Under the pieces are notes generated by a model. It was not told the DNA's origin, made no database searches, and saw only the letters and a program-made list of their open reading frames with translations. From Agreia sp. Leaf283 (GTDB taxonomy: Bacteria > Actinomycetota > Actinomycetes > Actinomycetales > Microbacteriaceae), in assembly GCF_001422485.1 (NCBI RefSeq), contig NZ_LMNF01000003.1:411443-475442 (forward strand): a stretch of DNA of 64,000 bases, in the 5' to 3' direction. How positions within the stretch are numbered: the stretch's first letter is position 1; each line of letters starts with the position of its first letter. A program made the translations under genes and the position numbers. Positions 1 to 8,918 of the stretch are shown here, one piece after another.

Positions 1-1
1 C

Positions 2-40
2 ACGGCCGCTCTGTCGGCACCCACGCCCGAGCAGCAGTAG
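2..40 (+). CDS. 3' end of an unidentified CDS
   Basis: An open frame enters from the left edge and stops at TAG 38-40, giving the tail TAALSAPTPEQQ. A hairpin with a short T run follows at once, which fits the end of a gene. In related actinobacteria a ribonuclease E/G gene often lies upstream of rplU, but thirteen codons cannot identify this one. Confidence 0.3.
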   Translation, partial: TAALSAPTPEQQ

Positions 41-65
41 GCGCCAGAACCGCAGCAGACGTAAG

Positions 66-105
66 AGGCCGCTACCGTCCCCGCCCGGGGCGGTCGCGGC
101 CTTTT
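66..105. terminator. Rho-independent terminator, probably bidirectional
   Basis: AGGCCGC at 66-72 pairs with GCGGCCT at 96-102, with inner pairing of the GC-rich loop, and TTTT follows. It lies between the partial gene on the plus strand and the 3' end of the minus-strand DUF4031 gene, whose stop codon is inside the stem. It probably ends transcription from both sides. Confidence 0.6.
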
Positions 106-350
106 ACACGCAGTCCGCTGCGCTCGAGTCGGCGCACGAGGTCGCGATAGCTCACCGGCAGCGCTCCCGCCGCGACGAGCTCCGCGTGCCGAGAGATCGG
201 CACGTCGTAGTGGTCGAGATCGAAGCTGCGCGGCGGCAGTCCCGCGGCGCGCGCGAAGGCATGCAGCTCCTCGAGCGACGAATCGCTGACGAGGTGTCCC
301 CAGACCGTGTCATGGGCGGGCCAGATGGGCCAGTCGATCAGCACGGTCAT
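72..350 (-). CDS. DUF4031 domain-containing protein
   Basis: A 92-residue protein that looks like a complete single-domain member of the DUF4031 family. The start MTVLIDWPIWPAHDTVWGHL and the later FDLDHYDVP segment are characteristic. The basic C-terminus (RVKGRDRPGRGR) might contact nucleic acid, but function is unknown. There is no signal peptide or membrane segment, so it should be cytoplasmic. It is transcribed divergently from the permease at 422. A TACACT -10-like box (359-364, minus strand) lies only 8 bases before the ATG, so its mRNA is probably leaderless. Confidence 0.8.
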   Translation of the reverse strand: MTVLIDWPIWPAHDTVWGHLVSDSSLEELHAFARAAGLPPRSFDLDHYDVPISRHAELVAAGALPVSYRDLVRRLERSGLRVKGRDRPGRGR

Positions 351-358
351 AGTGCACG

Positions 359-413
359 AGTGTACGTCTGTGCGGCGCTTCCCAGCTTCGCCCGGCCGCG
401 CGACTTGTACTCT
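359..413. promoter_or_regulatory. Divergent leaderless-type promoters
   Basis: On the minus strand TACACT (359-364) ends 8 bases before the ATG of the DUF4031 gene. On the plus strand TACTCT (408-413) ends 8 bases before the ATG at 422. No Shine-Dalgarno sequence precedes either start. This is the spacing expected when transcription begins at the start codon. The -35 regions are not clear. Confidence 0.4.
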
Positions 414-421
414 GGTGCGCG

Positions 422-1489
422 ATGACTTCCACCCGGCTCGAGCACCAGGAGCGCGAAGCGCATCCGGGCCACGACGATCACGACGGTCACACCCATTCGG
501 CCTCGGTGACCGGCCGGCAGCTGCTGGTGCGGATCGGCATCGGTGCCGGTATCGTCGGCGCTCTCTTCGCCGTGCGTGCCTTCATTCCGGGGCTCGGCCT
601 GACTCTGCCGAACCGCATGCAGGACTTCGTCACCCTCTCGATCAGCGTGATCGTCGAGTCCCTGCCCTTCGTGCTGCTCGGCATCGTGCTCGCCGTCATC
701 GTGCAGGTCTGGCTTCCGGCCGGCTTCTTCGACCGCATCCTGCCGAAGAACCCGGCTGCGCGCCGCGCGTGCATCTCTCTCATCGGAATGCTCCTGCCGG
801 TGTGCGAGTGCGGCAACGTCCCCCTCGCCCGCGGCCTCATCATCCGCGGCTTCACCGTTCCCGAGTCGCTCACCTTCCTGCTCGCGGCGCCGATCCTCAA
901 CCCGATCACGATCATCACCACGCAGCAGGCCTTCGGCGGCGACCCGATCATCCTCGTCGCGCGCCTCGTGGGCGGCTTCGTCATCGCCAACACGATCGGC
1001 TGGCTCTACTCCCGCCATCCCGCACCGGATGCGCTGCTGACGCCCGGTTTCGCGCGGGAGTGCGAGGTGGCGCACCACGAGTCCGGCTCCCGGATGGTGC
1101 GGAGCCTGGCCATGTTCGTGCGGGAGACCACGGGAATCATGCCCGCGCTGATCATCGGATCGCTCGTGGCCGGCGGCATCCAGACCATCGTGCCGCGCGA
1201 CGTGCTCGTGGCGCTCGGCAGCAATCCCGTCTGGTCGGTTCTCGCCCTGATGGCCCTGGCCTTCGTCGTCTCGGTCTGCTCGAACGTCGACGCGTTCTTC
1301 ATCCTGTCGTTCGGGGGCATCTTCTCGACCGGCGCCATCGTGTCGTTCCTGACGTTCGGGCCCATGATCGATGTGAAGATGCTCGCCTTGATGCGCACGA
1401 CGTTCACCACCAAGACGCTGGTGCAGGTCTCGGTGCTCGTCGGGCTGATGTCGGCCGCCCTGGGTCTGGCGGTGAACGTTCTTGTTTGA
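422..1489 (+). CDS. Permease, UPF0718/YraQ (DUF318) family
   Basis: A 355-residue polytopic membrane protein of the predicted permease family PF03773. The N-terminus is His/Asp-rich (HPGHDDHDGHTHS, about residues 14-26), which suggests metal binding. The family's hallmarks are visible: the CECGNVPLARG segment after the third helix, a LAAPILNPITI helix, and a second half with CSNVDAFF. The next gene, which overlaps or abuts it, encodes the TIGR03943 partner. Such pairs are often placed in zinc or other metal homeostasis regulons; that role is inferred here. A typical Zur operator was not recognised upstream. The start is the first ATG. Confidence 0.88.
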   Translation: MTSTRLEHQEREAHPGHDDHDGHTHSASVTGRQLLVRIGIGAGIVGALFAVRAFIPGLGLTLPNRMQDFVTLSISVIVESLPFVLLGIVLAVIVQVWLPAGFFDRILPKNPAARRACISLIGMLLPVCECGNVPLARGLIIRGFTVPESLTFLLAAPILNPITIITTQQAFGGDPIILVARLVGGFVIANTIGWLYSRHPAPDALLTPGFARECEVAHHESGSRMVRSLAMFVRETTGIMPALIIGSLVAGGIQTIVPRDVLVALGSNPVWSVLALMALAFVVSVCSNVDAFFILSFGGIFSTGAIVSFLTFGPMIDVKMLALMRTTFTTKTLVQVSVLVGLMSAALGLAVNVLV

Positions 1490-1493
1490 CGCG

Positions 1494-2225
1494 ATGAAGC
1501 AGCGCTGGATCGGCGTCATTTTGACCCTCGCCGCCTGCGTGGCCACGGTGTGGTTCTGGGCAAACGGCGACCTGGGGCTCTACGTGCACCCCCGCTACTT
1601 CGTCTTCACGGTGATCGCGGCCGTCGTGGGCATCGTGGTGGTGGTCGCGAGCTTCGTCGTGCGCGTGCCGTCGGAGGACGCGGCCTCCGGCGGCGCGGCG
1701 CGTCGCGCCTGGCGCAGGGTCGTCTCGGTCGGTGTCGTGGTGGCGTGCGTCTTCGGCGCCGGAGCCCTCGTGCTGCTTCCCCCCGCCACGCTCACCTCGG
1801 CCACCGCCGACCAGCGCAGCGTGAACAGCGGAACGGTCGTGGGCTCGGGCGCCGCGCAGGCGACGGGCGACACTGCGGACTACGGGGTCAAGGAGTGGGC
1901 CACCGCGCTGCGCCAGAGCACCGATCTGCAGGGCATCGCGGGCAGCTCGGCGACCCTCACGGGCTTCGTCAGCGCCGATCCCGACGACCCGGAGAACGTC
2001 TTCTTCGTCACTCGTTTCTTCGTCACGTGCTGCGCCGCCGACGCCCAGCCGGTGGGCGTGCCGGTGTACCAGCCCGACTGGAAGTCGTCGGTGAAGCTCG
2101 ACGAGTGGGTCGAGGTGTCGGGAGCGTTCGATCTCAACCCGAGCGTGAAGAGCCGCCAGCCCATGGTGCTCGTGCCGCAGCAGGTCACCGCGGTCGATGA
2201 GCCGAGCGATCCCTATGTCTACTGA
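1494..2225 (+). CDS. TIGR03943 family putative permease subunit
   Basis: About 243 residues with two N-terminal membrane helices (residues 4-25 and 35-60), a third near 75-95, then an extracytoplasmic domain. The VTCCAADAQPVGVPV segment, with its Cys-Cys pair, is diagnostic of the DUF1980/TIGR03943 family. It is encoded immediately downstream of the UPF0718 permease, and the two probably form one transporter or metallochaperone unit. An in-frame TTG at 1482 overlaps the permease stop and is an alternative start; ATG 1494 is preferred because the hydrophobic helix follows directly. The following gene overlaps the 3' end. Confidence 0.85.
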   Translation: MKQRWIGVILTLAACVATVWFWANGDLGLYVHPRYFVFTVIAAVVGIVVVVASFVVRVPSEDAASGGAARRAWRRVVSVGVVVACVFGAGALVLLPPATLTSATADQRSVNSGTVVGSGAAQATGDTADYGVKEWATALRQSTDLQGIAGSSATLTGFVSADPDDPENVFFVTRFFVTCCAADAQPVGVPVYQPDWKSSVKLDEWVEVSGAFDLNPSVKSRQPMVLVPQQVTAVDEPSDPYVY

Positions 2226-3576
2226 GGCAGAGGCAGTCAGGCCGGCCGGCAGGCGATCGTTCGGGCGCACCCTCACCGCGCTGATCGTCGTGCTCGTCAT
2301 GGCGTGCTCCGGCCTTGCAGCACTGACCCTCGGGCAGGGTCCGCGAATGGCTCGCGCCGACATCGACACCGACAGCGTCGTGCAGCTGGCCCAGCAGAGG
2401 CTGCTGATGCACTCGAACGAGGCCCTGGCCGAGGTCGACGCCGAGCAGGTCAGCGTGTCGCCCAGCGTGCCCCTGACTGTCGCCACAGACGGCAGCACCC
2501 TCTCGATCACCTTCGACCAGCGGCTCCTGTACGACACCGACTACGTCGTGTCGGTGTCGGGGGTCACGAGCCCGTTCCAGAACGCGACGTCGACGTTCGA
2601 CTACGCCTTCACCACCGGTTCGCCGCCGGTCTACTACCTGCAGCCGGGTGCACCGGATGCGTCGGGCCGGGCCGACGACGCGATCGTGCGCACCACGGTC
2701 GCGGGCACCGCACGCGACGTCGTGTACTCGGCCCCGGGCATCCAGGACTTCGCCGTGGTCGGATCGAGTCTGGCGGTGTCGACGACGGCCGACGACGGCA
2801 TGTCGCAGCTCGTGCTGATCGTTCCCGGGCAGAAAGCCGTCGAGACCCTGCCGTTGCCCGGTCGTGGCACGATCACGCAGCTCGGCTCATCGGTGAAACA
2901 GGCGATGCTCGGCCTGCGGTTCACCAGCGAGGATCCGGCCGCCGGGTACTCGAACACCCTCCTGCTGTTCGACCTGCTCGCCAAGCACACCTCGTTCACG
3001 CTGCCCGGAACGGTGATCGGCCAGCCCCTCTCTGTCGACCAGTGGCGATTCATCCCCGACAGCACCCTCGTCGAGACCGTCGCCGACGGGGTGCTGTCGA
3101 TCTACGACTCCGCCCTGCAGCAGGGGGCCGTGATCGGCGACTACGACGGCTTGGGAGAGGTTGCTCCCGCGGGCACGCAGTCGGTGATCGGTTCAGCGGG
3201 CTCGGCTCAGGTGCTCGACCTCCTGTCGGGGCAGGTGGCGCCCCTCGAGGTCGCCCTTCCCGACGGTGCGACGGCTCTGGGGCTGCCTGTTCTCGGCGCC
3301 GACGGCTCGTCGACCGTCACGGTCGCGGCGCTCGACGACGCGGGCGGCGGACCGCGCCAGGTCGTGGTGCGGAGCGACGCCTCCGGGGCGGCGGTCGTCT
3401 TCGACACGGACTCGCAGGATGCGCAGATCGTGTCCGTCACCCAGTCGCCGAATGCGCAGTACCTCGCGATCGCCGTGTCGGCGGGCCCGCAGGCCGAGGT
3501 CATCACCTCGCTCGTCGACCGGTCGAGCGGCGCCGTCGTGCGCACACTGGCGGGGCTGCGCGTCACCTGGCCGTAG
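2215..3576 (+). CDS. Secreted or membrane-anchored Ig-like domain protein
   Basis: About 453 residues. An N-terminal hydrophobic segment (TLTALIVVLVMACSGLAALTL) after a basic stretch acts as a signal peptide or anchor. An SbsA/Big_5-like immunoglobulin module follows (roughly residues 85-135, ending FDYAFTT). The remainder is beta-rich, with repeated hydrophobic strands resembling a WD/PQQ-type propeller, but I cannot name a family. It overlaps the TIGR03943 gene by 11 bases and so is the third gene of the putative permease operon. It may be its extracellular partner, which is an inference. An in-frame ATG at 2197 is an alternative start. Confidence 0.6.
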   Translation: MSTEAEAVRPAGRRSFGRTLTALIVVLVMACSGLAALTLGQGPRMARADIDTDSVVQLAQQRLLMHSNEALAEVDAEQVSVSPSVPLTVATDGSTLSITFDQRLLYDTDYVVSVSGVTSPFQNATSTFDYAFTTGSPPVYYLQPGAPDASGRADDAIVRTTVAGTARDVVYSAPGIQDFAVVGSSLAVSTTADDGMSQLVLIVPGQKAVETLPLPGRGTITQLGSSVKQAMLGLRFTSEDPAAGYSNTLLLFDLLAKHTSFTLPGTVIGQPLSVDQWRFIPDSTLVETVADGVLSIYDSALQQGAVIGDYDGLGEVAPAGTQSVIGSAGSAQVLDLLSGQVAPLEVALPDGATALGLPVLGADGSSTVTVAALDDAGGGPRQVVVRSDASGAAVVFDTDSQDAQIVSVTQSPNAQYLAIAVSAGPQAEVITSLVDRSSGAVVRTLAGLRVTWP

Positions 3577-3590
3577 TCCGCGCGAGAGGC

Positions 3591-3772
3591 TGTTATGCTG
3601 TCGAGAGCGCAAAGACTCTGACCGAACCCTCGGGGGAAGGCGCTTATCATCGTGCTCCGGGTTTGACCGGGGCTCGAGTGTGACGTAAAGTTGTCCGTTG
3701 GCGCGCGCTTGGCTCAGCCCGCGTGTCAATCGAGTTTTGTGGGCATTCGCTCTCTAGAGAATAGGTACTGAA
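3591..3772 (+). promoter_or_regulatory. Promoter and 5' leader of rplU-rpmA
   Basis: An extended -10 element, TGT-TATGCT, lies at 3591-3599 without a good -35 box. About 165 bases of apparently non-coding leader separate it from the GTG of rplU. Ribosomal protein operons commonly have autoregulated leaders, so this one may be structured, but I recognise no defined leader family. Confidence 0.45.
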
Positions 3773-4081
3773 GTGGTTTACGCAGTTGTGCGCGCCGGTG
3801 GTCGGCAAGAAAAGGTAGAGGTCGGCACGATCGTCACCCTCGACCGCATCAAGGCCGACAAAGACGGCAACATCGAGTTGGCCGCCGTGCTGCTCGTCGA
3901 CGGTGACAAGATCACCTTCGACGCCGCATCGCTCGCCAAGGTCACCGTCACCGCCGAGGTGCTCGAAGACCTCCGCGGCCCGAAGATCGTCATCCAGAAG
4001 TTCAAGAACAAGACCGGGTACAAGAAGCGCCAGGGTCACCGTCAAGACCTGACCCGCGTCAAGGTCACCGGAATCAAGTAG
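3773..4081 (+). CDS. rplU: 50S ribosomal protein L21
   Basis: 102 residues, the normal length. It starts [17 protein letters not shown] and ends [16 protein letters not shown], both typical of L21, which binds 23S rRNA in the large subunit. The start is GTG, chosen because it gives the conserved N-terminus; the Shine-Dalgarno is weak (AGGTACTGAA). rpmA follows after 14 bases, the usual rplU-rpmA pair, ahead of obg. Confidence 0.98.
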   Translation: MVYAVVRAGGRQEKVEVGTIVTLDRIKADKDGNIELAAVLLVDGDKITFDAASLAKVTVTAEVLEDLRGPKIVIQKFKNKTGYKKRQGHRQDLTRVKVTGIK

Positions 4082-4095
4082 GGCAGGAAGAGCTA

Positions 4096-4350
4096 ATGGC
4101 ACATAAAAAGGGCGCGAGTTCCACTCGCAACGGTCGTGACTCCAACGCACAGCGTCTGGGCGTCAAGCGCTTCGGTGGCCAGGTCGTCGGAGCGGGCGAG
4201 ATCATCGTTCGCCAGCGCGGCACCCACTTCCACCCCGGCGTGAACGTCGGCCGTGGCGGAGACGACACCCTGTTCGCACTCGCCGCCGGTTCGGTCGAGT
4301 TCGGTCACAAGGGCGGCCGCAAGGTCATCAACATCGTGGCGGGCGAGTAG
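4096..4350 (+). CDS. rpmA: 50S ribosomal protein L27
   Basis: 84 residues. The start [29 protein letters not shown] is the classic L27 sequence whose N-terminal tail reaches the peptidyl transferase centre. There is no N-terminal cleavable extension of the Firmicutes type. A GGAAGAG Shine-Dalgarno precedes the ATG. It is cotranscribed with rplU and followed by a strong hairpin before obg. Confidence 0.98.
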   Translation: MAHKKGASSTRNGRDSNAQRLGVKRFGGQVVGAGEIIVRQRGTHFHPGVNVGRGGDDTLFALAAGSVEFGHKGGRKVINIVAGE

Positions 4351-4370
4351 CACCACCTCGCACGCACAGA

Positions 4371-4415
4371 TGGCAGGGGCGGGCTTCGGCCCGCTCCTGC
4401 CATTCTTCGTTTTTC
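4371..4415 (+). terminator. Terminator or attenuator between rpmA and obg
   Basis: A 14-bp stem (TGGCAGGGGCGGGC with GCCCGCTCCTGCCA, one G-U pair) closes a TTCG loop at 4371-4402. A T-rich run follows to 4415. It should end most rplU-rpmA transcripts while allowing some read-through into obg. Confidence 0.85.
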
Positions 4416-4442
4416 ACAGAAACATCAACGTAAGGAGAGCAG

Positions 4443-5957
4443 ATGGCAACGTTTGTTGACCATGTGACACTCCACCTCCGCGCAGGCAACGGCGGCAACG
4501 GCTGCGTGTCGGTGAAGCGCGAGAAGTTCAAGCCCCTCGCCGGCCCCGACGGCGGAACGGGCGGCAACGGCGGCGACATCGTTCTCGTCGCCGACCCCGG
4601 CGTGACCACCCTCCTCGGATTCCACCGCTCGCCGCACCGTCGCAGCGAGAACGGCGGCCCCGGCATGGGAGACCACCGCAGCGGCACGAACGCCGACGAA
4701 CTCGTGCTGAGCGTTCCCATCGGCACGCTCGTGAAAGACGCCGACGGCACCGAGCTCGCCGACATGACCGAGCCCGGCATGCGCGTCGTCGTCGCCGAGG
4801 CCGGCCAGGGCGGGCTGGGCAACGCCGCGCTGTCGAACACCAAGCGCAAGGCTCCGGGCTTCGCCCTCCTCGGAACGCTGGGCTTCGAGGGCGATGTGCG
4901 CCTCGAGCTCAAGGTCGTCGCAGACGTCGCGCTCGTGGGCTACCCGTCCGCCGGCAAGTCGAGCCTCGTCGCCGCCCTCTCGGCGGCCAAGCCGAAGATC
5001 GCCGACTACCCCTTCACCACTCTCCACCCCAACCTCGGCGTCGTGCAGGCGGGGGAGACCCGCTACACGATCGCCGATGTTCCCGGGCTCATAGAGGGCG
5101 CCAGCGAGGGCAAGGGGCTCGGACTCGAGTTCCTGCGCCACGTCGAACGGTGCACCGCACTGCTGCACGTGCTCGACTGCGCCACCCTCGAGCCGGGTCG
5201 CGACCCCATCTCCGACCTCGACATCATCCTCGCCGAGCTGGCGGCCTACCCCGTTCCCGAGGGCCAGATCCCGCTGCTCGAACGCCCGCAGCTGATCGCT
5301 CTGAACAAGATCGACGTGCCCGAGGGTCGCGAGCTCGCCGACTTCGTCACGCCCGAACTCGAGGCCCGCGGCTACCGCGTGTTCGAGATCTCCACCGTCA
5401 GCCACGAGGGGCTCCGCCCCCTGTCGTTCGCGCTCGGACAGCTCGTCGAAGACGGCCGCCAGGCTCTGATCGACGCTCCGCCGAAGCCGCGTCTCGTGAT
5501 GCGCCCCCGCGCTGTCGACGAGGCCGGTTTCACCGTGCGCGTCGAGGGCGGCTCTGGCGGCAACATCTACCGCGTGATGGGCACCAAGCCCGAGCGCTGG
5601 GTGCAGCAGACCGATTTCACGAACGAAGAGGCGATCGGCTTCCTGGCAGACCGCCTGGCCAAGCTCGGCGTCGAAGACCAGCTCTTCAAGAAGGGCGCCC
5701 AGGCGGGCTCGACGGTCATCATCGGCCTCGACAACGGCGTGGTCTTCGACTGGGAGCCCACCATGACGTCGACTGCCGAGCTCGTGACCGCCCCGCGTGG
5801 TCTCGATCCTCGACTGCTCAAAGACGGTCGACGCACGAGCAACCAGCGCCGCGAGGAGTACTTCGAGCGCATGGATGCGAAAGCCGAGGCGCGCGCCGAG
5901 CTCGTGCGAGAGAAAGAGGCGGGGCTCTGGCGCGAAGACAGCTCCGACGAGGAGTGA
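4443..5957 (+). CDS. obg: GTPase Obg (CgtA)
   Basis: 504 residues: a glycine-rich Obg fold (1-158), a G domain with G1 GYPSAGKS (166-173), switch region TTLHPNLG, G3 DVPGLIEGA (212-220) and NKID, then a C-terminal OCT domain (about 350-430) and an acidic tail. Obg is an essential GTPase that acts in late 50S assembly and stress or growth control. AAGGAGAGC-AG precedes the ATG. Its TGA overlaps the GTG of proB by four bases, so the two are translationally coupled. Confidence 0.97.
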   Translation: MATFVDHVTLHLRAGNGGNGCVSVKREKFKPLAGPDGGTGGNGGDIVLVADPGVTTLLGFHRSPHRRSENGGPGMGDHRSGTNADELVLSVPIGTLVKDADGTELADMTEPGMRVVVAEAGQGGLGNAALSNTKRKAPGFALLGTLGFEGDVRLELKVVADVALVGYPSAGKSSLVAALSAAKPKIADYPFTTLHPNLGVVQAGETRYTIADVPGLIEGASEGKGLGLEFLRHVERCTALLHVLDCATLEPGRDPISDLDIILAELAAYPVPEGQIPLLERPQLIALNKIDVPEGRELADFVTPELEARGYRVFEISTVSHEGLRPLSFALGQLVEDGRQALIDAPPKPRLVMRPRAVDEAGFTVRVEGGSGGNIYRVMGTKPERWVQQTDFTNEEAIGFLADRLAKLGVEDQLFKKGAQAGSTVIIGLDNGVVFDWEPTMTSTAELVTAPRGLDPRLLKDGRRTSNQRREEYFERMDAKAEARAELVREKEAGLWREDSSDEE

Positions 5958-6748
5958 CCCGCGTCCGACTGGCGGATCGCAGCGACATCGAGCGCGCGAG
6001 ACGCATCGTCGTGAAGGTGGGCTCGTCGTCGATCTCGGGCGACAACGCCGGCCAGATCGCGCCGCTCGTCGACGCCCTCGCCACGGCGCACCGCCGCGGC
6101 GTCGAGATCATGCTCGTGTCGTCGGGCGCCATCGCCACCGGAATGCCGTATCTGCAGCTCGAGAACCGGCCCACTGATCTGGCTACGCAACAGGCGGCGG
6201 CGGCGGTCGGCCAGAACGTGCTCATCTACCGCTATCAAGACAGCCTCGACCGCTTCGACATCGTGGCCGGCCAGGTTCTGCTCACCGCCGGAGACCTCGA
6301 GAACCCGACGCCCCGGTCCAACGCGCAACGCGCCATGGAGCGCCTGCTCGGGCTGCGCATCCTGCCCATCGTGAACGAGAACGACACAGTCGCGACGCAC
6401 GAGATCCGCTTTGGCGACAACGACCGGCTCGCCTCGCTCGTCGCCGAACTGGTGCAGGCCGACCTGCTCGTGCTCCTTTCCGACGTCGACGCTCTCTACA
6501 CGCGCCCGCCCCTCGAGCCCGGCGCCATCCTGATCTCGCACGTGCCCTACGGCGACGAGCTCGACGGTGTGGTCGTGGGCGCCGTCGGAACCGGTCTCGG
6601 AACCGGGGGAGCGACCACGAAGGTCTCTGCCGCGCGGTATGCGGCCAGCAACGGCACGGCCGTCATTCTGACCTCGACTCCGCAGGCCGCCCAGGCGCTC
6701 GCCGGCGAGCCCGTCGGAACCTGGTTCGACGCGGCTCCGGCGTCGTAA
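5954..6748 (+). CDS. proB: Glutamate 5-kinase
   Basis: 264 residues. It phosphorylates L-glutamate to glutamyl-5-phosphate, the first step of proline synthesis. Visible motifs are the amino-acid-kinase start [28 protein letters not shown], and [10 protein letters not shown] followed by GTGGATTKV. The length matches the short form without a C-terminal PUA domain. The start is GTG within the GTGA overlap with obg; a longer open frame upstream is the shadow frame of obg. proA follows after 10 bases. Confidence 0.96.
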   Translation: MTRVRLADRSDIERARRIVVKVGSSSISGDNAGQIAPLVDALATAHRRGVEIMLVSSGAIATGMPYLQLENRPTDLATQQAAAAVGQNVLIYRYQDSLDRFDIVAGQVLLTAGDLENPTPRSNAQRAMERLLGLRILPIVNENDTVATHEIRFGDNDRLASLVAELVQADLLVLLSDVDALYTRPPLEPGAILISHVPYGDELDGVVVGAVGTGLGTGGATTKVSAARYAASNGTAVILTSTPQAAQALAGEPVGTWFDAAPAS

Positions 6749-6758
6749 ACTGGGCACC

Positions 6759-8027
6759 ATGCCCACTTCGACACTGGCCGCCACCGCATTCACCGACAAA
6801 CTGGATGCCGCGCGCACGTCGGCGCGCAGCCTCGCGCGGGCGACGACCGATGTCAAGAACGGCGCCCTGTCGGCCATCGCCGAGCAGCTGAGGGCCAACG
6901 TGCCGGCCATCGTCTCGGCCAACGACCTCGACCTCGCCAACGGCAGGGAGAACGGTCTTGCATCCGGTCTCCTCGACCGGCTGACTCTCGACGAGCAGCG
7001 CATCGACGCGCTGGCCGCGGCGACGCTCGAGCTCGTCGGCTTGGTCGACCCGGTGGGGGAGACGGTGCGGGGGCGCTCGCTTCCCAACGGCGTTCGCATC
7101 GAGCAGGTGCGGGTTCCCTTCGGCGTCGTGGGCGCCATCTACGAGGCACGGCCGAATGTCACGATCGACATCGCCGCCCTGGCCATCAAGAGCGGCAACG
7201 CCGTGGTGCTCCGCGGTGGATCCGCCGCGGAGAACACCAACCGCGTGCTCGTCGACCTCATCCAGAGCGCGCTCGAGTCCGTCGGACTGCCTCGCGAGGC
7301 CGCCCAGACCATCGACGAGTTCGGCCGCGAGGGCGCTACTGCGCTCATGACGGCCCGTGGATACATCGACGTGCTGATTCCTCGGGGCAGCGCTGCCCTG
7401 ATCAACACCGTGGTCTCCGAGTCCACCGTTCCCGTCATCGAGACCGGCGCGGGTGTCGTTCACGTGTTCCTCGACTCCAGCGCAGACCTCGACATGGCGA
7501 CCGCGATCGTGCACAACTCCAAGGTGCAGCGGCCGAGCGTGTGCAACGCGCTCGAGACCCTGCTGGTGCACGAAGACGCGGCGGCCCGCCTGCTGCCGGG
7601 AGTGCTCGCCGCGCTGCGCGCATCCGGTGTCACGATTCACGCCGACGCGCGTGCACGCGCCCTGTTCCCCGACGCCGTCGAGGCCACCGAAGACGACTGG
7701 AGCACCGAGTACATGACGCTCGACCTCGCCGTGCGGGTCGTGGCCGATGTCGACGAGGCGATGGAGCACATCCGCCGGTACTCGACCCATCACACCGAGT
7801 CGATCATCACGAACGATCTGGCGAACGCCGAGCGGTTCCTGAACGAGGTCGACTCCGCGGCGGTGATGGTGAACGCGTCGACGCGGTTCACCGATGGCGG
7901 CGAGTTCGGGTTCGGCGCCGAGGTCGGAATCTCGACCCAGAAGCTGCACGCACGCGGGCCGATGGGGCTGCCGGAGCTCACGAGTACCAAGTGGCTGGTG
8001 CGGGGAAACGGGCAGGTGCGCGCTTAG
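6759..8027 (+). CDS. proA: Glutamate-5-semialdehyde dehydrogenase (gamma-glutamyl phosphate reductase)
   Basis: 422 residues, full length. It reduces glutamyl-5-phosphate to glutamate-5-semialdehyde with NADPH, the second proline step after ProB. The aldehyde dehydrogenase fold shows the VPFGVVGAIYEARPNVT segment, nucleotide-binding residues near SGNAVVLRGG, and the catalytic cysteine C262 in QRPSVCNALETLLVH. The C-terminus GAEVGISTQKLHARGPMGL is typical. A TAAACT -10-like box 7 bases before the ATG could give a separate leaderless transcript in addition to read-through from proB. Confidence 0.97.
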   Translation: MPTSTLAATAFTDKLDAARTSARSLARATTDVKNGALSAIAEQLRANVPAIVSANDLDLANGRENGLASGLLDRLTLDEQRIDALAAATLELVGLVDPVGETVRGRSLPNGVRIEQVRVPFGVVGAIYEARPNVTIDIAALAIKSGNAVVLRGGSAAENTNRVLVDLIQSALESVGLPREAAQTIDEFGREGATALMTARGYIDVLIPRGSAALINTVVSESTVPVIETGAGVVHVFLDSSADLDMATAIVHNSKVQRPSVCNALETLLVHEDAAARLLPGVLAALRASGVTIHADARARALFPDAVEATEDDWSTEYMTLDLAVRVVADVDEAMEHIRRYSTHHTESIITNDLANAERFLNEVDSAAVMVNASTRFTDGGEFGFGAEVGISTQKLHARGPMGLPELTSTKWLVRGNGQVRA

Positions 8028-8084
8028 CGGTATCCTTGATCGACCGCGTGATGTTCTGCGCGCCGCCGACGACGAAAGAGAACC

Positions 8085-8303
8085 ATGTCAGTTGTGACAA
8101 GCCTCCTGGCCGAAGTTGAAGCTCACGCGGAGCTGCCGTTCCCCGCTATCGTCTTCGGGCTCATCGCCTTCGTCATTTTCGCCGCCCTCGCGGCCGTCAT
8201 GTGGAGCTACCGCGACGTCGCCAACCGCCACCCGCGCAAGTCGGCGGCTTACAACGCGACGCACGACCACGGCCACGCCGACCGCACGGGCGCAGACCAC
8301 TAG
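8085..8303 (+). CDS. Small single-pass membrane protein
   Basis: 72 residues with one membrane helix (about 19-42, FPAIVFGLIAFVIFAALAAVMW) and a basic, then His/Asp-rich tail (NATHDHGHADRTGADH). A GAAAGAGAA Shine-Dalgarno precedes the ATG. It lies between proA and nadD in what looks like one transcript. I do not recognise a named family. The histidine-rich tail could bind metal or simply be a cytoplasmic tether. Confidence 0.75.
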   Translation: MSVVTSLLAEVEAHAELPFPAIVFGLIAFVIFAALAAVMWSYRDVANRHPRKSAAYNATHDHGHADRTGADH

Positions 8304-8315
8304 GCACCGAAGAAC

Positions 8316-8918
8316 GTGACCTCCACGAACGGCCGGCGCGCCCGCATCGGCGTGATGGGTGGAACCTTCGACCCCATCCACCACGGGCACCTTGTGGCCG
8401 CCAGCGAGGTGGCCCAGTCGTTCGATCTCGACGAGGTCGTCTTCGTTCCCACCGGTCAACCCTGGCAGAAGAAGGTCGTCACCCCGGCCGAGCATCGCTA
8501 CCTCATGACGGTGATCGCCACGGCGTCGAACCCTCGCTTCACCGTCAGCCGGGTCGACATCGACCGGGTCGGCGATACCTACACGATCGACACTCTGCGC
8601 GACCTGCACGAGCAGCGGCCAGACGCAGACCTGTTCTTCATCTCGGGAGCCGACGCCATCGCGCAGATTCTGGGGTGGAAGAACGCGGAGGAACTGTGGT
8701 CGCTGGCGCACTTCGTCGCCGTCTCACGGCCCGGCCATCCGCTCTCCATTTCCGCTTTGCCGCATGAAGACGTAAGCTATTTGGAAGTTCCGGCTCTAGC
8801 GATATCGTCCACTGACATACGCGGCCGGGTGGGCCGGGGTTTTCCGGTGTGGTACTTGGTACCCGACGGTGTCGTACAGTACATCACCAAGCACCATCTA
8901 TATCGGAGTATTGAATGA
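8316..8918 (+). CDS. nadD: Nicotinate-nucleotide adenylyltransferase
   Basis: 200 residues. It transfers AMP from ATP to nicotinate mononucleotide to make deamido-NAD. The nucleotidyltransferase signature [12 protein letters not shown] is near residue 15, SGADAIAQI is in the middle, and [13 protein letters not shown] near the C-terminus is the second signature. The start is GTG with GAAGAAC ahead of it. The stop overlaps the ATG of the next gene (ATGA). Confidence 0.96.
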   Translation: MTSTNGRRARIGVMGGTFDPIHHGHLVAASEVAQSFDLDEVVFVPTGQPWQKKVVTPAEHRYLMTVIATASNPRFTVSRVDIDRVGDTYTIDTLRDLHEQRPDADLFFISGADAIAQILGWKNAEELWSLAHFVAVSRPGHPLSISALPHEDVSYLEVPALAISSTDIRGRVGRGFPVWYLVPDGVVQYITKHHLYRSIE

